64,000 nt of DNA from Shinella sp032095155 (GTDB taxonomy: Bacteria; Pseudomonadota; Alphaproteobacteria; Rhizobiales; Rhizobiaceae): contig NZ_JBLZPK010000024.1 in assembly GCF_049199905.1 (NCBI RefSeq), positions 62,001 to 126,000 on the forward strand. The letters run 5' to 3'. Under the pieces are notes generated by a model that was given only the letters and a program-made list of their open reading frames with translations, made no database searches and was not told the origin of the DNA. Shown one piece after another: positions 8,603 through 17,485 of the stretch. Both the position numbers and the translations under genes were made by a program. Position 1 is the stretch's first letter, and every line of letters starts with the position of its first letter.

Positions 8603-9869
8603 ATGACCGCCACGCCCCTTACCGATCGCAAGAATGCCGCCATTTCGCGCGGCGTCGGCATGACCACGCAGATCTACGCCGACCGTGCAGAGAACGCGGA
8701 AATCTGGGACAAGGAAGGCAATCGCTACATCGACTTCGCCGCGGGTATCGCCGTCGTCAACACCGGCCACCGCCACCCGCGCGTCATCGAAGCCGTCAAG
8801 AAGCAGCTCGACCGTTTCACCCACACCTGCCACCAGGTCGTTCCTTACGAAAACTATGTCGAACTCGCCGAGCGCCTGAACGCCATCACCCCCGGTAACT
8901 TTGCCAAGAAGACGATCTTCGTCACGACCGGTGCCGAAGCCGTTGAAAACGCCGTGAAGATCGCCCGCGCCGCCACCGGCCGCCAGGCCGTCATCGCCTT
9001 CTCGGGCGGCTTCCATGGCCGTACCTTCATGGGCATGGCGCTAACCGGCAAGGTCGTTCCCTACAAGGTCGGTTTCGGCGCCATGCCGGGCGACGTCTTC
9101 CATGTGCCCTTCCCGGTCGAAACCCAGGGCACGACCGTCGAGCAGTCCATCAACGTGCTGAAGAAGCTCTTCGCCGCCGATGTCGACCCGAACCGCGTCG
9201 CCGCCATCATCATCGAGCCGGTCCAGGGCGAAGGCGGCTTCCTGCCGGTCCCGGTCAGTTTGATGAAGGCCCTGCGCGAAATCTGCGACCAGCACGGCAT
9301 TCTGCTGATCGCCGACGAAGTGCAGACCGGCTTTGCCCGTACCGGCAAACTGTTCGCCATGGAACACTATGGCATCGCGGCCGACTTGATGACCATGGCC
9401 AAGGGCCTGGGCGGCGGCTTCCCGATTGCAGCCGTCACCGGCCGCGCCGAAATCATGGACGCCCCCGGCCCCGGCGGCCTGGGCGGCACGTATGCCGGCA
9501 GCCCGATCGGCGTTGCGGCGGCCCATGCCGTTCTCGACGTGATCAAGGATGAAGACCTCTGCAACCGCGCGGAAAACCTCGGCGCCCGCCTCAAGCAGCG
9601 CTTGGCTTCGCTGCAGGACAAGGTTCCGGAGATCATCGACATCCGCGGTCCGGGCTTCATGAACGCCGTCGAGTTCAACGACGTCGCCACGAAGCAGCCG
9701 AGCGCCGAATTCGCCAACAAGGTGCGCCTGAAGGCTCTCGAAAAGGGCCTGATCCTGCTCACCTGCGGCGTGCACGGCAACGTCATCCGCTTCCTCGCCC
9801 CGATCACCATCCAGGACGAGGTTTTCGCCGAAGCGCTCGATATTCTCGAAGCCGCGATGATCGAAGCCC
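8603..9869 (+). CDS. gabT: 4-aminobutyrate aminotransferase (3' end lost in N gap)
   Basis: PLP-dependent class III aminotransferase converting GABA and 2-oxoglutarate to succinic semialdehyde and glutamate. About 422 codons are readable before the N run. GabT proteins are about 425 residues, so only a few C-terminal residues are missing. The cofactor lysine is Lys267 in TMAKGLGGG, preceded by the PLP-contacting aspartate in LIADEVQTGFAR. The ATG at 8603 was chosen over 8543 because the upstream stretch carries the operator dyads. gabD follows after the gap. Confidence 0.93.
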
Positions 9870-10075
9870 NNNNNNNNNNNNNNNNNNNNNNNNNNNNNNN
9901 NNNNNNNNNNNNNNNNNNNNNNNNNNNNNNNNNNNNNNNNNNNNNNNNNNNNNNNNNNNNNNNNNNNNNNNNNNNNNNNNNNNNNNNNNNNNNNNNNNNN
10001 NNNNNNNNNNNNNNNNNNNNNNNNNNNNNNNNNNNNNNNNNNNNNNNNNNNNNNNNNNNNNNNNNNNNNNNNNNN
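9870..10075. other. Assembly gap (206 N)
   Basis: A run of 206 N. It hides the last few codons of gabT, the gabT-gabD spacer and about 35-45 N-terminal codons of gabD. Those missing parts would need roughly 200 bases, so the stated gap length is plausible. Confidence 0.95.
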
Positions 10076-10077
10076 AA

Positions 10078-11424
10078 AAGCTCGCGACGCTTCCAGAAAT
10101 GGGCGCGACCGAGACCGCAGCCGCAATCGATGCCGCCTATAAGGCGCAGGCTGTCTGGGCTGCCCGCCCGGCCAAGGACCGCAGCGTTCTCCTGCGCAAG
10201 TGGTTCGACCTGATCATCGCCAATGCCGATGAACTCGCCGCCATCCTGACCGCCGAAATGGGCAAGCCGCTGGCGGAAGCCAAGGGGGAAATCCTCTACG
10301 CCGCCTCCTATGTCGAGTGGTATGCGGAAGAAGCCAAGCGCATCAACGGCGAGACGATCCCTGCCCCGTCCGTCGACAAGCGCATGCTGGTCATCAAGCA
10401 GCCGGTCGGTGTCGTCGGCACGATCACGCCGTGGAATTTCCCGGCCGCGATGATCGCCCGCAAGATCGCGCCGGCGCTCGCCGTCGGCTGCACGGTCGTT
10501 TCCAAGCCCGCCGAGCAGACGCCGCTTTCGGCGATCGCGCTTGCCGTGCTTGCGGAAAAGGCCGGCATCCCCTCGGGTGTCTTCAACGTCATCCTCGGCA
10601 CGGATGGCCCGGCGATCGGCAAGGAGCTTTGCTTCAACCCGAAGGTCCGGAAAATCTCGTTCACGGGCTCGACGGAAGTCGGCCGCATTCTGATGCGCCA
10701 GTGTTCCGACCAGATCAAGAAGGTCAGCCTGGAGCTTGGCGGCAACGCACCCTTCATCGTCTTCGACGACGCCAATCTCGACGCGGCCGTCGAAGGCGCC
10801 ATGGCCTCGAAGTACCGCAATGCAGGCCAGACCTGCGTCTGCGCCAACCGCATCTATGTCCAGTCGAACGTTTATGACGCCTTTGCCGAAAAGCTGGCCA
10901 AGAAGGTCGCCGAACTGAATGTCGGCAACGGCTTCGACAAGGGCGTGACGATCGGTCCGCTGATCGAAGAAGCCGCCATCGACAAGGTCGAGGCCCATAT
11001 CGCCGACGCCGTTTCCAAGGGCGCAACCGTCGTTGCCGGCGGCAAGCGCATTACGGGCAACGGCACCTTCTTCGAGCCGACGGTCCTCAAGGGCGTCGTG
11101 CGCGGCATGACAGTCGCAAAGGAGGAAACTTTCGGCCCGGTCGCACCGCTCTTCCGCTTCGACACGGTCGAGGATGTCATCGAGCAGGCGAACGACACCG
11201 AATTCGGCCTCGCCGCCTACTTCTTCGCCACGGATCTCAAGAAGGTCTGGAAGGTCGCGGAAGCCCTGGAATACGGCATGGTCGGCGTCAACACCGGCCT
11301 CATCTCCTCCGAAGCCGCCCCCTTCGGCGGCATCAAGCAGTCCGGCCTCGGCCGCGAAGGCTCCGCCCACGGCGCGGACGACTATCTGGAGCTGAAATAC
11401 GTCTGCATGGGCGACGTCGCCTGA
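10078..11424 (+). CDS. gabD: Succinate-semialdehyde dehydrogenase (5' end lost in N gap)
   Basis: Aldehyde dehydrogenase oxidising succinic semialdehyde to succinate, the second step of GABA catabolism. 448 residues are readable; the usual length is about 480-490, so the start lies in the N run. Catalytic Glu is encoded at 10732 (LELGGNAPF) and the nucleophilic Cys at 10834 (GQTCVCANR). The coenzyme segment GTITPWNFP and the C-terminal FGGIKQSGLGREGS are typical of GabD. Adjacency to gabT supports the assignment over other ALDHs. Confidence 0.93.
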   Translation, partial: KLATLPEMGATETAAAIDAAYKAQAVWAARPAKDRSVLLRKWFDLIIANADELAAILTAEMGKPLAEAKGEILYAASYVEWYAEEAKRINGETIPAPSVDKRMLVIKQPVGVVGTITPWNFPAAMIARKIAPALAVGCTVVSKPAEQTPLSAIALAVLAEKAGIPSGVFNVILGTDGPAIGKELCFNPKVRKISFTGSTEVGRILMRQCSDQIKKVSLELGGNAPFIVFDDANLDAAVEGAMASKYRNAGQTCVCANRIYVQSNVYDAFAEKLAKKVAELNVGNGFDKGVTIGPLIEEAAIDKVEAHIADAVSKGATVVAGGKRITGNGTFFEPTVLKGVVRGMTVAKEETFGPVAPLFRFDTVEDVIEQANDTEFGLAAYFFATDLKKVWKVAEALEYGMVGVNTGLISSEAAPFGGIKQSGLGREGSAHGADDYLELKYVCMGDVA

Positions 11425-11438
11425 CAACCGAACGACCA

Positions 11439-11470
11439 GATCGCCCCGCCTTGCGCGGGGCGATCCTTTT
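11439..11470 (+). terminator. Strong terminator between gabD and maiA
   Basis: GATCGCCCCGC (11439-11449) and GCGGGGCGATC (11455-11465) form a perfect 11-bp stem with a 5-base loop, followed by CTTTT. It ends the gabTD transcript and may also serve the convergent maiA end. Confidence 0.85.
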
Positions 11471-11501
11471 CAGCATATGGCCCTGTCACCAGAGTGAAGC
11501 G

Positions 11502-12146
11502 CTAAAAGCCCTTCACCGCATCCGGATGCGCGGCCTTGAACGCCGGAAGGGCGTTGCAGGTTTCCGCGATGCGCCGTACCTGCTTGAGGCTGGAGATGTC
11601 AACGCCCCAGCGGTTGGCGTTATAAACCTGCGGGACGAGGCAGAAATCGGCCATGGTCGGTGTGTCGCCGTGGCAGAAGATGCCGGTGGCGGGGTCGTCC
11701 AGCAGGACTTCGACGGCGGCGAGGCCTTCGCCGATGAATTTCTTCATCCAGGCGCTGCGGACCTCGTCCCCACCCCCGGTGATATCAAGGACATGGCCGA
11801 TGACGCCGGTATTGCAGACGGCGTGGATTTCCATGGCGATGGCATAGGAGAGTGTGCGCACGCGCTGCCGTGCGAGCGGATCCATGGGGAGGAAACGCGC
11901 CTCAGGGCGCGTTTCCGTGAGATACTCGATGATCGAGAGCGATTGCGTCAACATGTGCCCATCGATCAGCAGCGCCGGAACGAGCCCCTGCGGATTGCGG
12001 GCGCGGTGCTCTTCAGAGCGCTGGGCGCCGGCGAGCAGGTCGACGGACTGCCTGACATAGGTTAGCCCCAGGCTCGCGAGCGCGATGCGCACGCGGTAGC
12101 TGGCGGACGAGCGCCAGTAATCGAAAAGCACGATGTCGTCGCTCAC
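11502..12146 (-). CDS. maiA: Maleylacetoacetate isomerase (GST zeta family)
   Basis: Glutathione-dependent isomerase of 214 residues converting maleylacetoacetate to fumarylacetoacetate in tyrosine/homogentisate degradation. The N-terminal thioredoxin-like domain carries the zeta-class motif SSASYRVRIAL near residues 13-23 and NPQGLVPALL; an all-helical C-terminal domain follows. The start is GTG at 12146, four bases after the fahA stop and eight bases after an AAGGA, which fixes it. Adjacent fahA and nearby hmgA make the role secure. Confidence 0.92.
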   Translation of the reverse strand: MSDDIVLFDYWRSSASYRVRIALASLGLTYVRQSVDLLAGAQRSEEHRARNPQGLVPALLIDGHMLTQSLSIIEYLTETRPEARFLPMDPLARQRVRTLSYAIAMEIHAVCNTGVIGHVLDITGGGDEVRSAWMKKFIGEGLAAVEVLLDDPATGIFCHGDTPTMADFCLVPQVYNANRWGVDISSLKQVRRIAETCNALPAFKAAHPDAVKGF

Positions 12147-12150
12147 CCGA

Positions 12151-13167
12151 TCAGTCCTTTTCGTATTTCTTGACCGTCTGCTCGATCGCTCCGAAGATCG
12201 AATGGCCCGTCTTGTCCTTCATCTCGATGCGCACGGTGTCGCCGAATTTCATGAAGGGCGTCTTGGGCGCGCCCGTCGTAATCGTCTCGATGGTGCGGAT
12301 CTCGGCGATGCAGGAATAGCCGGCGCCGCCTTCGGAGACGGGTTTGCCGGGGCCGCCGTCGAGCTTATTGGAGACTGTACCGGAGCCGATGATCGTACCG
12401 GCGACGAGCGGCCGGGTCTTTGCCGCATGGGCGACAAGCTGGCCGAAATCGAAGGTCATGTCGACGCCGGCATCGGCTTTGCCTAAGGCCTTGCCGTTGA
12501 GCGAGACGAGGAGCGGCAGGTGGAGTTTGCCGTCCTTCCAGGCGTCGCCCAGTTCATCGGGCGAAACGGCGACCGGCGAGAAGGCCGATGACGGCTTTGA
12601 CTGGAAGAAGCCAAAGCCTTTGGCGAGTTCTGCGGGGATGAGGCCACGCAGCGAGACGTCGTTGACCAGCATGACGAGCTTGATGGCGTCGCGTGCTTCC
12701 TCGACGCTCGCCCCCATCGGCACATCGCCGACAATGACAGCGATCTCCGCTTCCATGTCGATGCCCCAGGCTTCATCCGCCGCGAGGATCGGGTCACGCG
12801 GTCCCAAAAAACTGTCGGAGCCGCCCTGATACATCAGGGGATCGGTCCAGAAGCTTTCGGGCATGTCGGCATTGCGGGCCTTGCGCACCAGTTCGACATG
12901 GTTGACATAGGCCGAGCCGTCCGCCCAGGCATAGGCGCGCGGCAAGGGAGAGGCGGCGTCATGTTCATGGAAGCGTGCGGTCGGCTGCGCGCCGGTTTCG
13001 AGCCCTTCCGCCACGCGCTCAAGGCGTGGTGCGACATGGTCCCAGTCATCAAGGGCATTCTGCAGGGTGCGGGCGATATGCCCGACCTCCGAGCAGCGCG
13101 TCAGGTCACGCGAAACGACGACCAGCCGGCCGTCACGGGTGGAATTCTTCAGCGTCGCAAGTTTCAT
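12151..13167 (-). CDS. fahA: Fumarylacetoacetate hydrolase family protein
   Basis: Metal-dependent C-C hydrolase of 338 residues, probably cleaving fumarylacetoacetate to fumarate and acetoacetate. The C-terminal FAH fold holds the acidic metal ligands in WGIDMEAEIAVIVGDV and VMLVNDVSLR, and the late glycine-rich GTIIGSGTVSN. The start at MKLATLKN (13167) was chosen over 13263 because it matches the usual N-terminus of this shorter FAH type. It is coupled to maiA; hmgA lies upstream on the same strand beyond the inserted plus-strand gene. Confidence 0.9.
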   Translation of the reverse strand: MKLATLKNSTRDGRLVVVSRDLTRCSEVGHIARTLQNALDDWDHVAPRLERVAEGLETGAQPTARFHEHDAASPLPRAYAWADGSAYVNHVELVRKARNADMPESFWTDPLMYQGGSDSFLGPRDPILAADEAWGIDMEAEIAVIVGDVPMGASVEEARDAIKLVMLVNDVSLRGLIPAELAKGFGFFQSKPSSAFSPVAVSPDELGDAWKDGKLHLPLLVSLNGKALGKADAGVDMTFDFGQLVAHAAKTRPLVAGTIIGSGTVSNKLDGGPGKPVSEGGAGYSCIAEIRTIETITTGAPKTPFMKFGDTVRIEMKDKTGHSIFGAIEQTVKKYEKD

Positions 13168-13280
13168 GCACGTCTCTCCCGATCTTGTTTGCAGCCGCCA
13201 GATGGTGTCATCTTCCGGTTGCCTGTCTCCACCCTCGTGCGCCGCTCCCACGGCGCATCGCATTCTTCAAGGAATTCCGC

Positions 13281-13841
13281 GTGAACCGCTCGGTCCAAAC
13301 CTCCCTGCTGATCGTCGCCGTCTTCGTCGCGACGACGGCCACCATCCTTTATACGATGGGTCAGCCGCTCATCTGCAAGTGCGGATATGTCAAACTCTGG
13401 CATGGCGTCGTTATTTCTTCGGAAAACTCGCAGCATCTCAGCGATTGGTACACGCCGAGCCACATCATTCACGGCATCCTGTTCTTCGGCCTCTTCACGC
13501 TGATCCTGCGCAAGGCCAGCGTCAATGTCCGCCTTGTGCTGTCCCTGATCCTCGAATGCGCCTGGGAAATCCTCGAAAACACCGACATGATCATCAATCG
13601 TTACCGGGAATCGACGATCTCGCTCGATTATTTCGGCGACAGCGTGATCAATTCCAGCGCCGACATCCTCGCCATGGTCGTCGGCTTCTTCCTGGCGTCG
13701 CGCCTGCCGGTCTGGGCAAGTGTGGCGATCGTCATCGTCTTCGAGGCCACGACCACCTATCTCATCCGCGACGGCCTGACGCTCAATATCCTGATGCTTG
13801 TCTGGCCGCTGGAAGCGGTGAAGACCTGGCAGGGCGGCTGA
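13281..13841 (+). CDS. UPF0314/DUF2585 family membrane protein
   Basis: Protein of 186 residues starting at GTG 13281, eight bases after AAGGA. Hydrophobic segments lie near residues 7-25, 60-78, 125-143 and 145-160. The central motif CAWEILENTDMIINRYRESTISLDYFGDSVINSSAD is hallmark DUF2585, a family of unknown function largely confined to Alphaproteobacteria. It sits on the opposite strand inside the homogentisate cluster, divergent from fahA and ending three bases short of the hmgA end. No function can be assigned. Confidence 0.85.
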   Translation: MNRSVQTSLLIVAVFVATTATILYTMGQPLICKCGYVKLWHGVVISSENSQHLSDWYTPSHIIHGILFFGLFTLILRKASVNVRLVLSLILECAWEILENTDMIINRYRESTISLDYFGDSVINSSADILAMVVGFFLASRLPVWASVAIVIVFEATTTYLIRDGLTLNILMLVWPLEAVKTWQGG

Positions 13842-13843
13842 GA

Positions 13844-15172
13844 TCATTTGATGCCCGGCGTGCCGTCGAACTTGCGCTCCAGCCCATCCCAGCATTCGAG
13901 ATAGTTGTCCTGCAGCGTCTCCAGCTCCGCGGCGAACCTGGTGAGCTGCTGCGGATAGCGGGTCTCGAACATGAAGGCCATGGTGTGGTCGAGCTTCACC
14001 GGCTTCAGCTCGGTGTTCGAGGCCTTTTCGAAGCCCGTCGCGTCAGGTCCGTGCGGCAGCATCATGTTGTGCAGGCTCATGCCGCCGGGCACGAAGCCTT
14101 CCTCCTTGGCGTCGTACTGGCCGTGGATCAACCCCATGAATTCGCTCATGATATTGCGGTGGTACCACGGCGGGCGGAACGTATGTTCGGCCACCATCCA
14201 GCGCGGCGGGAAAATGACGAAATCGATATTGGCCGTGCCTGCCTCCTCGGTCGGCGCCGTCAGGACGGTGAAGATCGACGGATCCGGATGGTCGAACAGG
14301 ATCGCACCGACGGGGGAATAGGTGCGAAGATCGTATTTGAACGGCGTGTAGTTGCCATGCCAGGCGACGACGTCGAGCGGCGAATGGCCGATCTCGGTGA
14401 CAAAGAATTTGCCGCACCATTTGACATGCACCCGGCACGGCGTTTCCTTGTCCTCGTAGGCGGCGACCGGCGTCTTGAAATCCCGCGGGTTGGCAAGGCA
14501 ATTGGCGCCGATGGGGCCGCGATCCGGCAGGGTGAATTTCGCGCCGTAGTTCTCGCAGATATAGCCGCGCCAGGTATCGCCCTCGCCGAGGCGGGAGACC
14601 TTGAACATCATGCCGCGCGGAATGAGGACGATTTCCAGCGGCTCGACATCCATGATGCCCATTTCGGTAAAAATCCTGACGGCACCGAGCTGCGGCACGA
14701 CCAGCAGCTCGCCATCGGCATTGAAGAAATAGTCGTCCACCATATCGGCGTTGAACGTATAGGCATGGGCGGCCATGCCGACCTGGGTCAACACGTCGCC
14801 CGCCGTCGTCATGGTGCGGATGCCTTCAAGGAAATTCTGGGTCTCCGACGGTGTCGGCAGCGGGTTCCAGCGCAGCTGGCCCAGTGGCAGGGAATGATCG
14901 TCGAGACAGGGCGCGCTCTTCCAGTGCGGATAGCTGGTGTTGGAGAAGCGGCGGGTGTGTCGCACGCTGGGGCGGATACGGTAGAGCCAGGAGCGCTCGT
15001 TGGTGCCGCGCGGCGCAGTGAAGGGCGAGCCGGAGAGCTGTTCGGCATAGAGGCCGTAATTGCATTTCTGCGGGCTGTTCTGCCCCTGCGGCAGGGCGCC
15101 CGGCAGGGATTCCGTCTCGAAGTCGTTGCCGAAGCCCGGCATGTATTTCAGTCTGTTGGTGCTCTCGGACAT
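13844..15172 (-). CDS. hmgA: Homogentisate 1,2-dioxygenase
   Basis: Fe(II)-dependent ring-cleaving dioxygenase of 442 residues converting homogentisate to maleylacetoacetate. The N-terminus (YMPGFGNDFETESLPGALPQGQNSPQ) and the C-terminal iron region (FPPRWMVAEHTFRPPWYHRN, EFMGLIHGQYDAKEEGF) are characteristic. Length matches the bacterial enzymes. It is divergent from a MarR-type regulator, with a multi-half-site operator between them, so it is probably repressed until tyrosine or phenylalanine degradation is induced. Confidence 0.96.
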   Translation of the reverse strand: MSESTNRLKYMPGFGNDFETESLPGALPQGQNSPQKCNYGLYAEQLSGSPFTAPRGTNERSWLYRIRPSVRHTRRFSNTSYPHWKSAPCLDDHSLPLGQLRWNPLPTPSETQNFLEGIRTMTTAGDVLTQVGMAAHAYTFNADMVDDYFFNADGELLVVPQLGAVRIFTEMGIMDVEPLEIVLIPRGMMFKVSRLGEGDTWRGYICENYGAKFTLPDRGPIGANCLANPRDFKTPVAAYEDKETPCRVHVKWCGKFFVTEIGHSPLDVVAWHGNYTPFKYDLRTYSPVGAILFDHPDPSIFTVLTAPTEEAGTANIDFVIFPPRWMVAEHTFRPPWYHRNIMSEFMGLIHGQYDAKEEGFVPGGMSLHNMMLPHGPDATGFEKASNTELKPVKLDHTMAFMFETRYPQQLTRFAAELETLQDNYLECWDGLERKFDGTPGIK

Positions 15173-15200
15173 GGCTTGCCCTCCTCTTCAAGCAGGCTTA

Positions 15201-15237
15201 GATGGTTACAGATGTAACTGTCCATTTTGTAACCATC
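15201..15237. promoter_or_regulatory. Operator of the hmg regulator
   Basis: Three half-sites: GTTACA at 15205-15210, TGTAAC at 15213-15218, and TGTAACCATC at 15228-15237, which mirrors GATGGTTACA at 15201-15210. The region lies between hmgA and the MarR gene and fits a MarR dimer site. It argues against starting the MarR gene at 15202. Confidence 0.65.
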
Positions 15238-15249
15238 AAGGCGCCGTCA

Positions 15250-15708
15250 ATGGACTTCAATCTCGAAACCTTTTTGCCCTATCGCCTCAACCAGGCGGCC
15301 GAGCGGGTGAGCCAGCGTTTCGCCGCACAATACCGCGCGCGCTACCGCATGACGCGGCCGGAATGGCGGGCACTGGCAGCCCTCGGCACCTATGGCCGCA
15401 TGACGGCCACCGAGATCGGCGGCAATTCCAGCATGCATAAGACGAAGGTGTCGCGCGCCGTTCGGGCGCTGGAGGAAAAGCGCTGGCTGAAACGCAGCGA
15501 GGATGCCGACGACCGGCGCATGGAGCATCTGGAACTGACAATGGCCGGGAGGCGTATCTATGGCGAGATGATTACGCTTGCCCGCGATTACGAACGCGAG
15601 CTTTCGCAGCTTCTGGGCGCGACCGGCCTGAAGCAGCTGGAGGCCGTTCTGGCCGCAATCGAGGCGAAACTGCCACCCGTTGCCGGGCGCAAAGGACCGC
15701 AGGATTGA
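15250..15708 (+). CDS. MarR-family transcriptional regulator of homogentisate genes
   Basis: Winged-helix regulator of about 152 residues. The recognition region is TATEIGGNSSMHKTKVSRAVRALEEKRWLKR, followed by the wing EDADDRRMEHLELT. The ATG at 15250 (MDFNLETFLPYRLNQAAERVSQ) was chosen because the alternative start at 15202 would place codons over the operator. Divergent orientation from hmgA, with a palindromic operator between them, indicates local control by homogentisate or a related aromatic acid, as in other HmgR/MarR systems. Confidence 0.88.
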   Translation: MDFNLETFLPYRLNQAAERVSQRFAAQYRARYRMTRPEWRALAALGTYGRMTATEIGGNSSMHKTKVSRAVRALEEKRWLKRSEDADDRRMEHLELTMAGRRIYGEMITLARDYERELSQLLGATGLKQLEAVLAAIEAKLPPVAGRKGPQD

Positions 15709-15720
15709 GCATGCATCACG

Positions 15721-15754
15721 GTTTTGAATCGATCCGGCCGGATTGATTCAAAAC
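15721..15754. repeat. 34-bp near-perfect palindrome
   Basis: GTTTTGAATC at 15721-15730 and GATTCAAAAC at 15745-15754 flank an inner palindrome ATCCGG-CCGGAT. Only one opposing pair (G/T) breaks the symmetry. No T run follows, so it is not a typical terminator. It separates the hmg block from the replication block. Confidence 0.7.
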
Positions 15755-15796
15755 TCTCGTTGGACGCCGATTCCGCGCTTCGCCAGAATCGTCGGC

Positions 15797-16051
15797 ATGT
15801 CGAACACACCTCCTTCCCTCCCCCCGATCCGGCATTTCCGCCGTATCGATGCCTCCAGCAACATGGCGCGCTTCTATATGCTCTCGCTCGAGCCGACGCT
15901 CTTCGGCGACGTGGCGGTGTTTCGGCATTGGGGCAGGATCGGTACGCTTGGCCGGCAGGCGGCGACATTCCATGCCAGCATGGCGGAGGCGGAGAGCATG
16001 CTGGAACGGCAGATCAAGCGCCGCCGCCGGCGAGGCTATCGCGAATCATGA
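15797..16051 (+). CDS. WGR-domain protein
   Basis: Small basic protein of 84 residues that is essentially one WGR domain: ARFYMLSLEPTLFGDVAVFRHWGRIG, then TFHASMAEAESMLERQIKRRRRRGY. WGR domains bind nucleic acids and occur alone in many rhizobial plasmid proteins. The ATG at 15797 begins MSNTPPSLPPIR; a longer start at 15743 would run into the 34-bp palindrome. It lies just upstream of repA, but no direct role in replication is known. Confidence 0.78.
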   Translation: MSNTPPSLPPIRHFRRIDASSNMARFYMLSLEPTLFGDVAVFRHWGRIGTLGRQAATFHASMAEAESMLERQIKRRRRRGYRES

Positions 16052-16275
16052 GATGAAATCGGTGGGCATGCAGGTTCTTCCCGCATTTTGCCGAACGAAT
16101 CGCTGGACGCCGATGGGCGGGAAATGGTCAATACGCTGGGCGGCAAATTATTGAAGCGCCAAAGCTTTCTTGTGTCCCGCATTCGGCTCGTTGGCCTTGC
16201 CCTCTCTTCCGAATCGGTTCTAGATGCGGTTTAAATCGCCAAATAGGCTTTGAAACGCATTTTGAGATTAGCGAC

Positions 16276-17484
16276 ATGAATATGGCTGCAACGTTCGGGC
16301 AGGCAATTTCCGAGGTCGATCAACTGATCATCGGTCAGGCGCACGAGCTGTCGGACAAGCTGAAGCAGCATCGGCTGGAGATGTTTCCGCCCGTTGCGCA
16401 GAAGACCCTGCGCCAGTTTCAGCTGAGCGAGGCCGCGCATTTCCTTGGCGTCACCAGCGGCTATCTGCGCAATCTTTCGCTGGAATCCAAAGGCCCCCTT
16501 CCCCAGGTGACCCCGTCCGGTCGCCGGTCTTATTCCGCCGACCAGCTTCAGGAGATGCGCCAATATCTGGAGCAGAACAGCCGCGGCCAGCGTTATGTCC
16601 CGCGCCGGCGCGGCAGCGAGCATCTGCAGGTCATCGCGGTCGTGAACTTCAAGGGCGGCTCCGGCAAGACGACGACGACGGCGCATCTGGCGCAGCATCT
16701 GGCGCTGACCGGCCATCGGGTTCTCGCCGTTGATCTCGATCCGCAGGCGAGCCTTTCGGCGATCCACGGTTTTCAGCCGGAATTCGATGTCAACGAGAAC
16801 GAGACGCTGTATGCGGCCATCCGCTACGACGACCAGCGCCGGCCGTTAAAGGAAATCATCCGCAAGACGAATTTCCCCGGTCTCGATATCGTGCCGGGCA
16901 ATCTCGAGCTCATGGAGTTCGAGCACGACACGCCGCGCGTCCTGGCGCAGGGCAATCGTGGTGACTACGGCCGCATCTTCTTTGCCCGCCTCGACGAGGC
17001 GCTGTCTTCCGTCGCCGACGACTATGATGTTGTCGTCATCGACTGCCCGCCGCAGCTCGGCTTCCTGACGATGAGCGCGATCTGCGGCGCGACGGCGGTC
17101 CTGATCACGGTGCATCCGCAGATGCTCGACGTCATGTCCATGTGCCAGTTCCTGCAGATGCTCGGCGAAGTGCTGAACACGCTGAAGAGCGCCGGCGGCA
17201 ATATGAACCTCGACTGGCTGCGCTACCTTGTTACCCGCTATGACCCCGCCGATGGGCCGCAGACCCAGATGGTCGCCTTCATGCGTTCGATGTTCAAGCA
17301 GCATGTGCTGACCAGTCCGATGGTGCGTAGCGTCGCGATCGCCGATGCGGCGCTGACCAACCAGACGCTTTACGAGGTCGATCGCAGCCAGTTCACGCGC
17401 GCGACCTATGATCGCGCGTTCGAATCCATGGAAGCGGTCAACACGGAACTCGTCGAACTTATCCATAAGGCATGGGGGCGTTGA
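16276..17484 (+). CDS. repA: Plasmid partition ATPase RepA (ParA family)
   Basis: Walker-type partition ATPase of 402 residues that segregates the replicon and, with RepB, represses the repABC promoter. An N-terminal helix-turn-helix region (about 50-75; SEAAHFLGVTSGYLRNLSLE) precedes the deviant Walker A FKGGSGKTTTT from about residue 125 and the Walker B region VVIDCPPQLGFL. Length fits rhizobial RepA. The stop is one base before repB. The 224-base upstream gap is AT-richer and contains GCGGTTTAAATCGC, an imperfect dyad, but I could not place a convincing promoter. Confidence 0.97.
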   Translation: MNMAATFGQAISEVDQLIIGQAHELSDKLKQHRLEMFPPVAQKTLRQFQLSEAAHFLGVTSGYLRNLSLESKGPLPQVTPSGRRSYSADQLQEMRQYLEQNSRGQRYVPRRRGSEHLQVIAVVNFKGGSGKTTTTAHLAQHLALTGHRVLAVDLDPQASLSAIHGFQPEFDVNENETLYAAIRYDDQRRPLKEIIRKTNFPGLDIVPGNLELMEFEHDTPRVLAQGNRGDYGRIFFARLDEALSSVADDYDVVVIDCPPQLGFLTMSAICGATAVLITVHPQMLDVMSMCQFLQMLGEVLNTLKSAGGNMNLDWLRYLVTRYDPADGPQTQMVAFMRSMFKQHVLTSPMVRSVAIADAALTNQTLYEVDRSQFTRATYDRAFESMEAVNTELVELIHKAWGR

Positions 17485-17485
17485 T

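Noticed and set aside
16180..16240. repA promoter TTGCCC with CTAGAT
   Set aside because: The -10 matches only two of six positions; no confident promoter could be placed.
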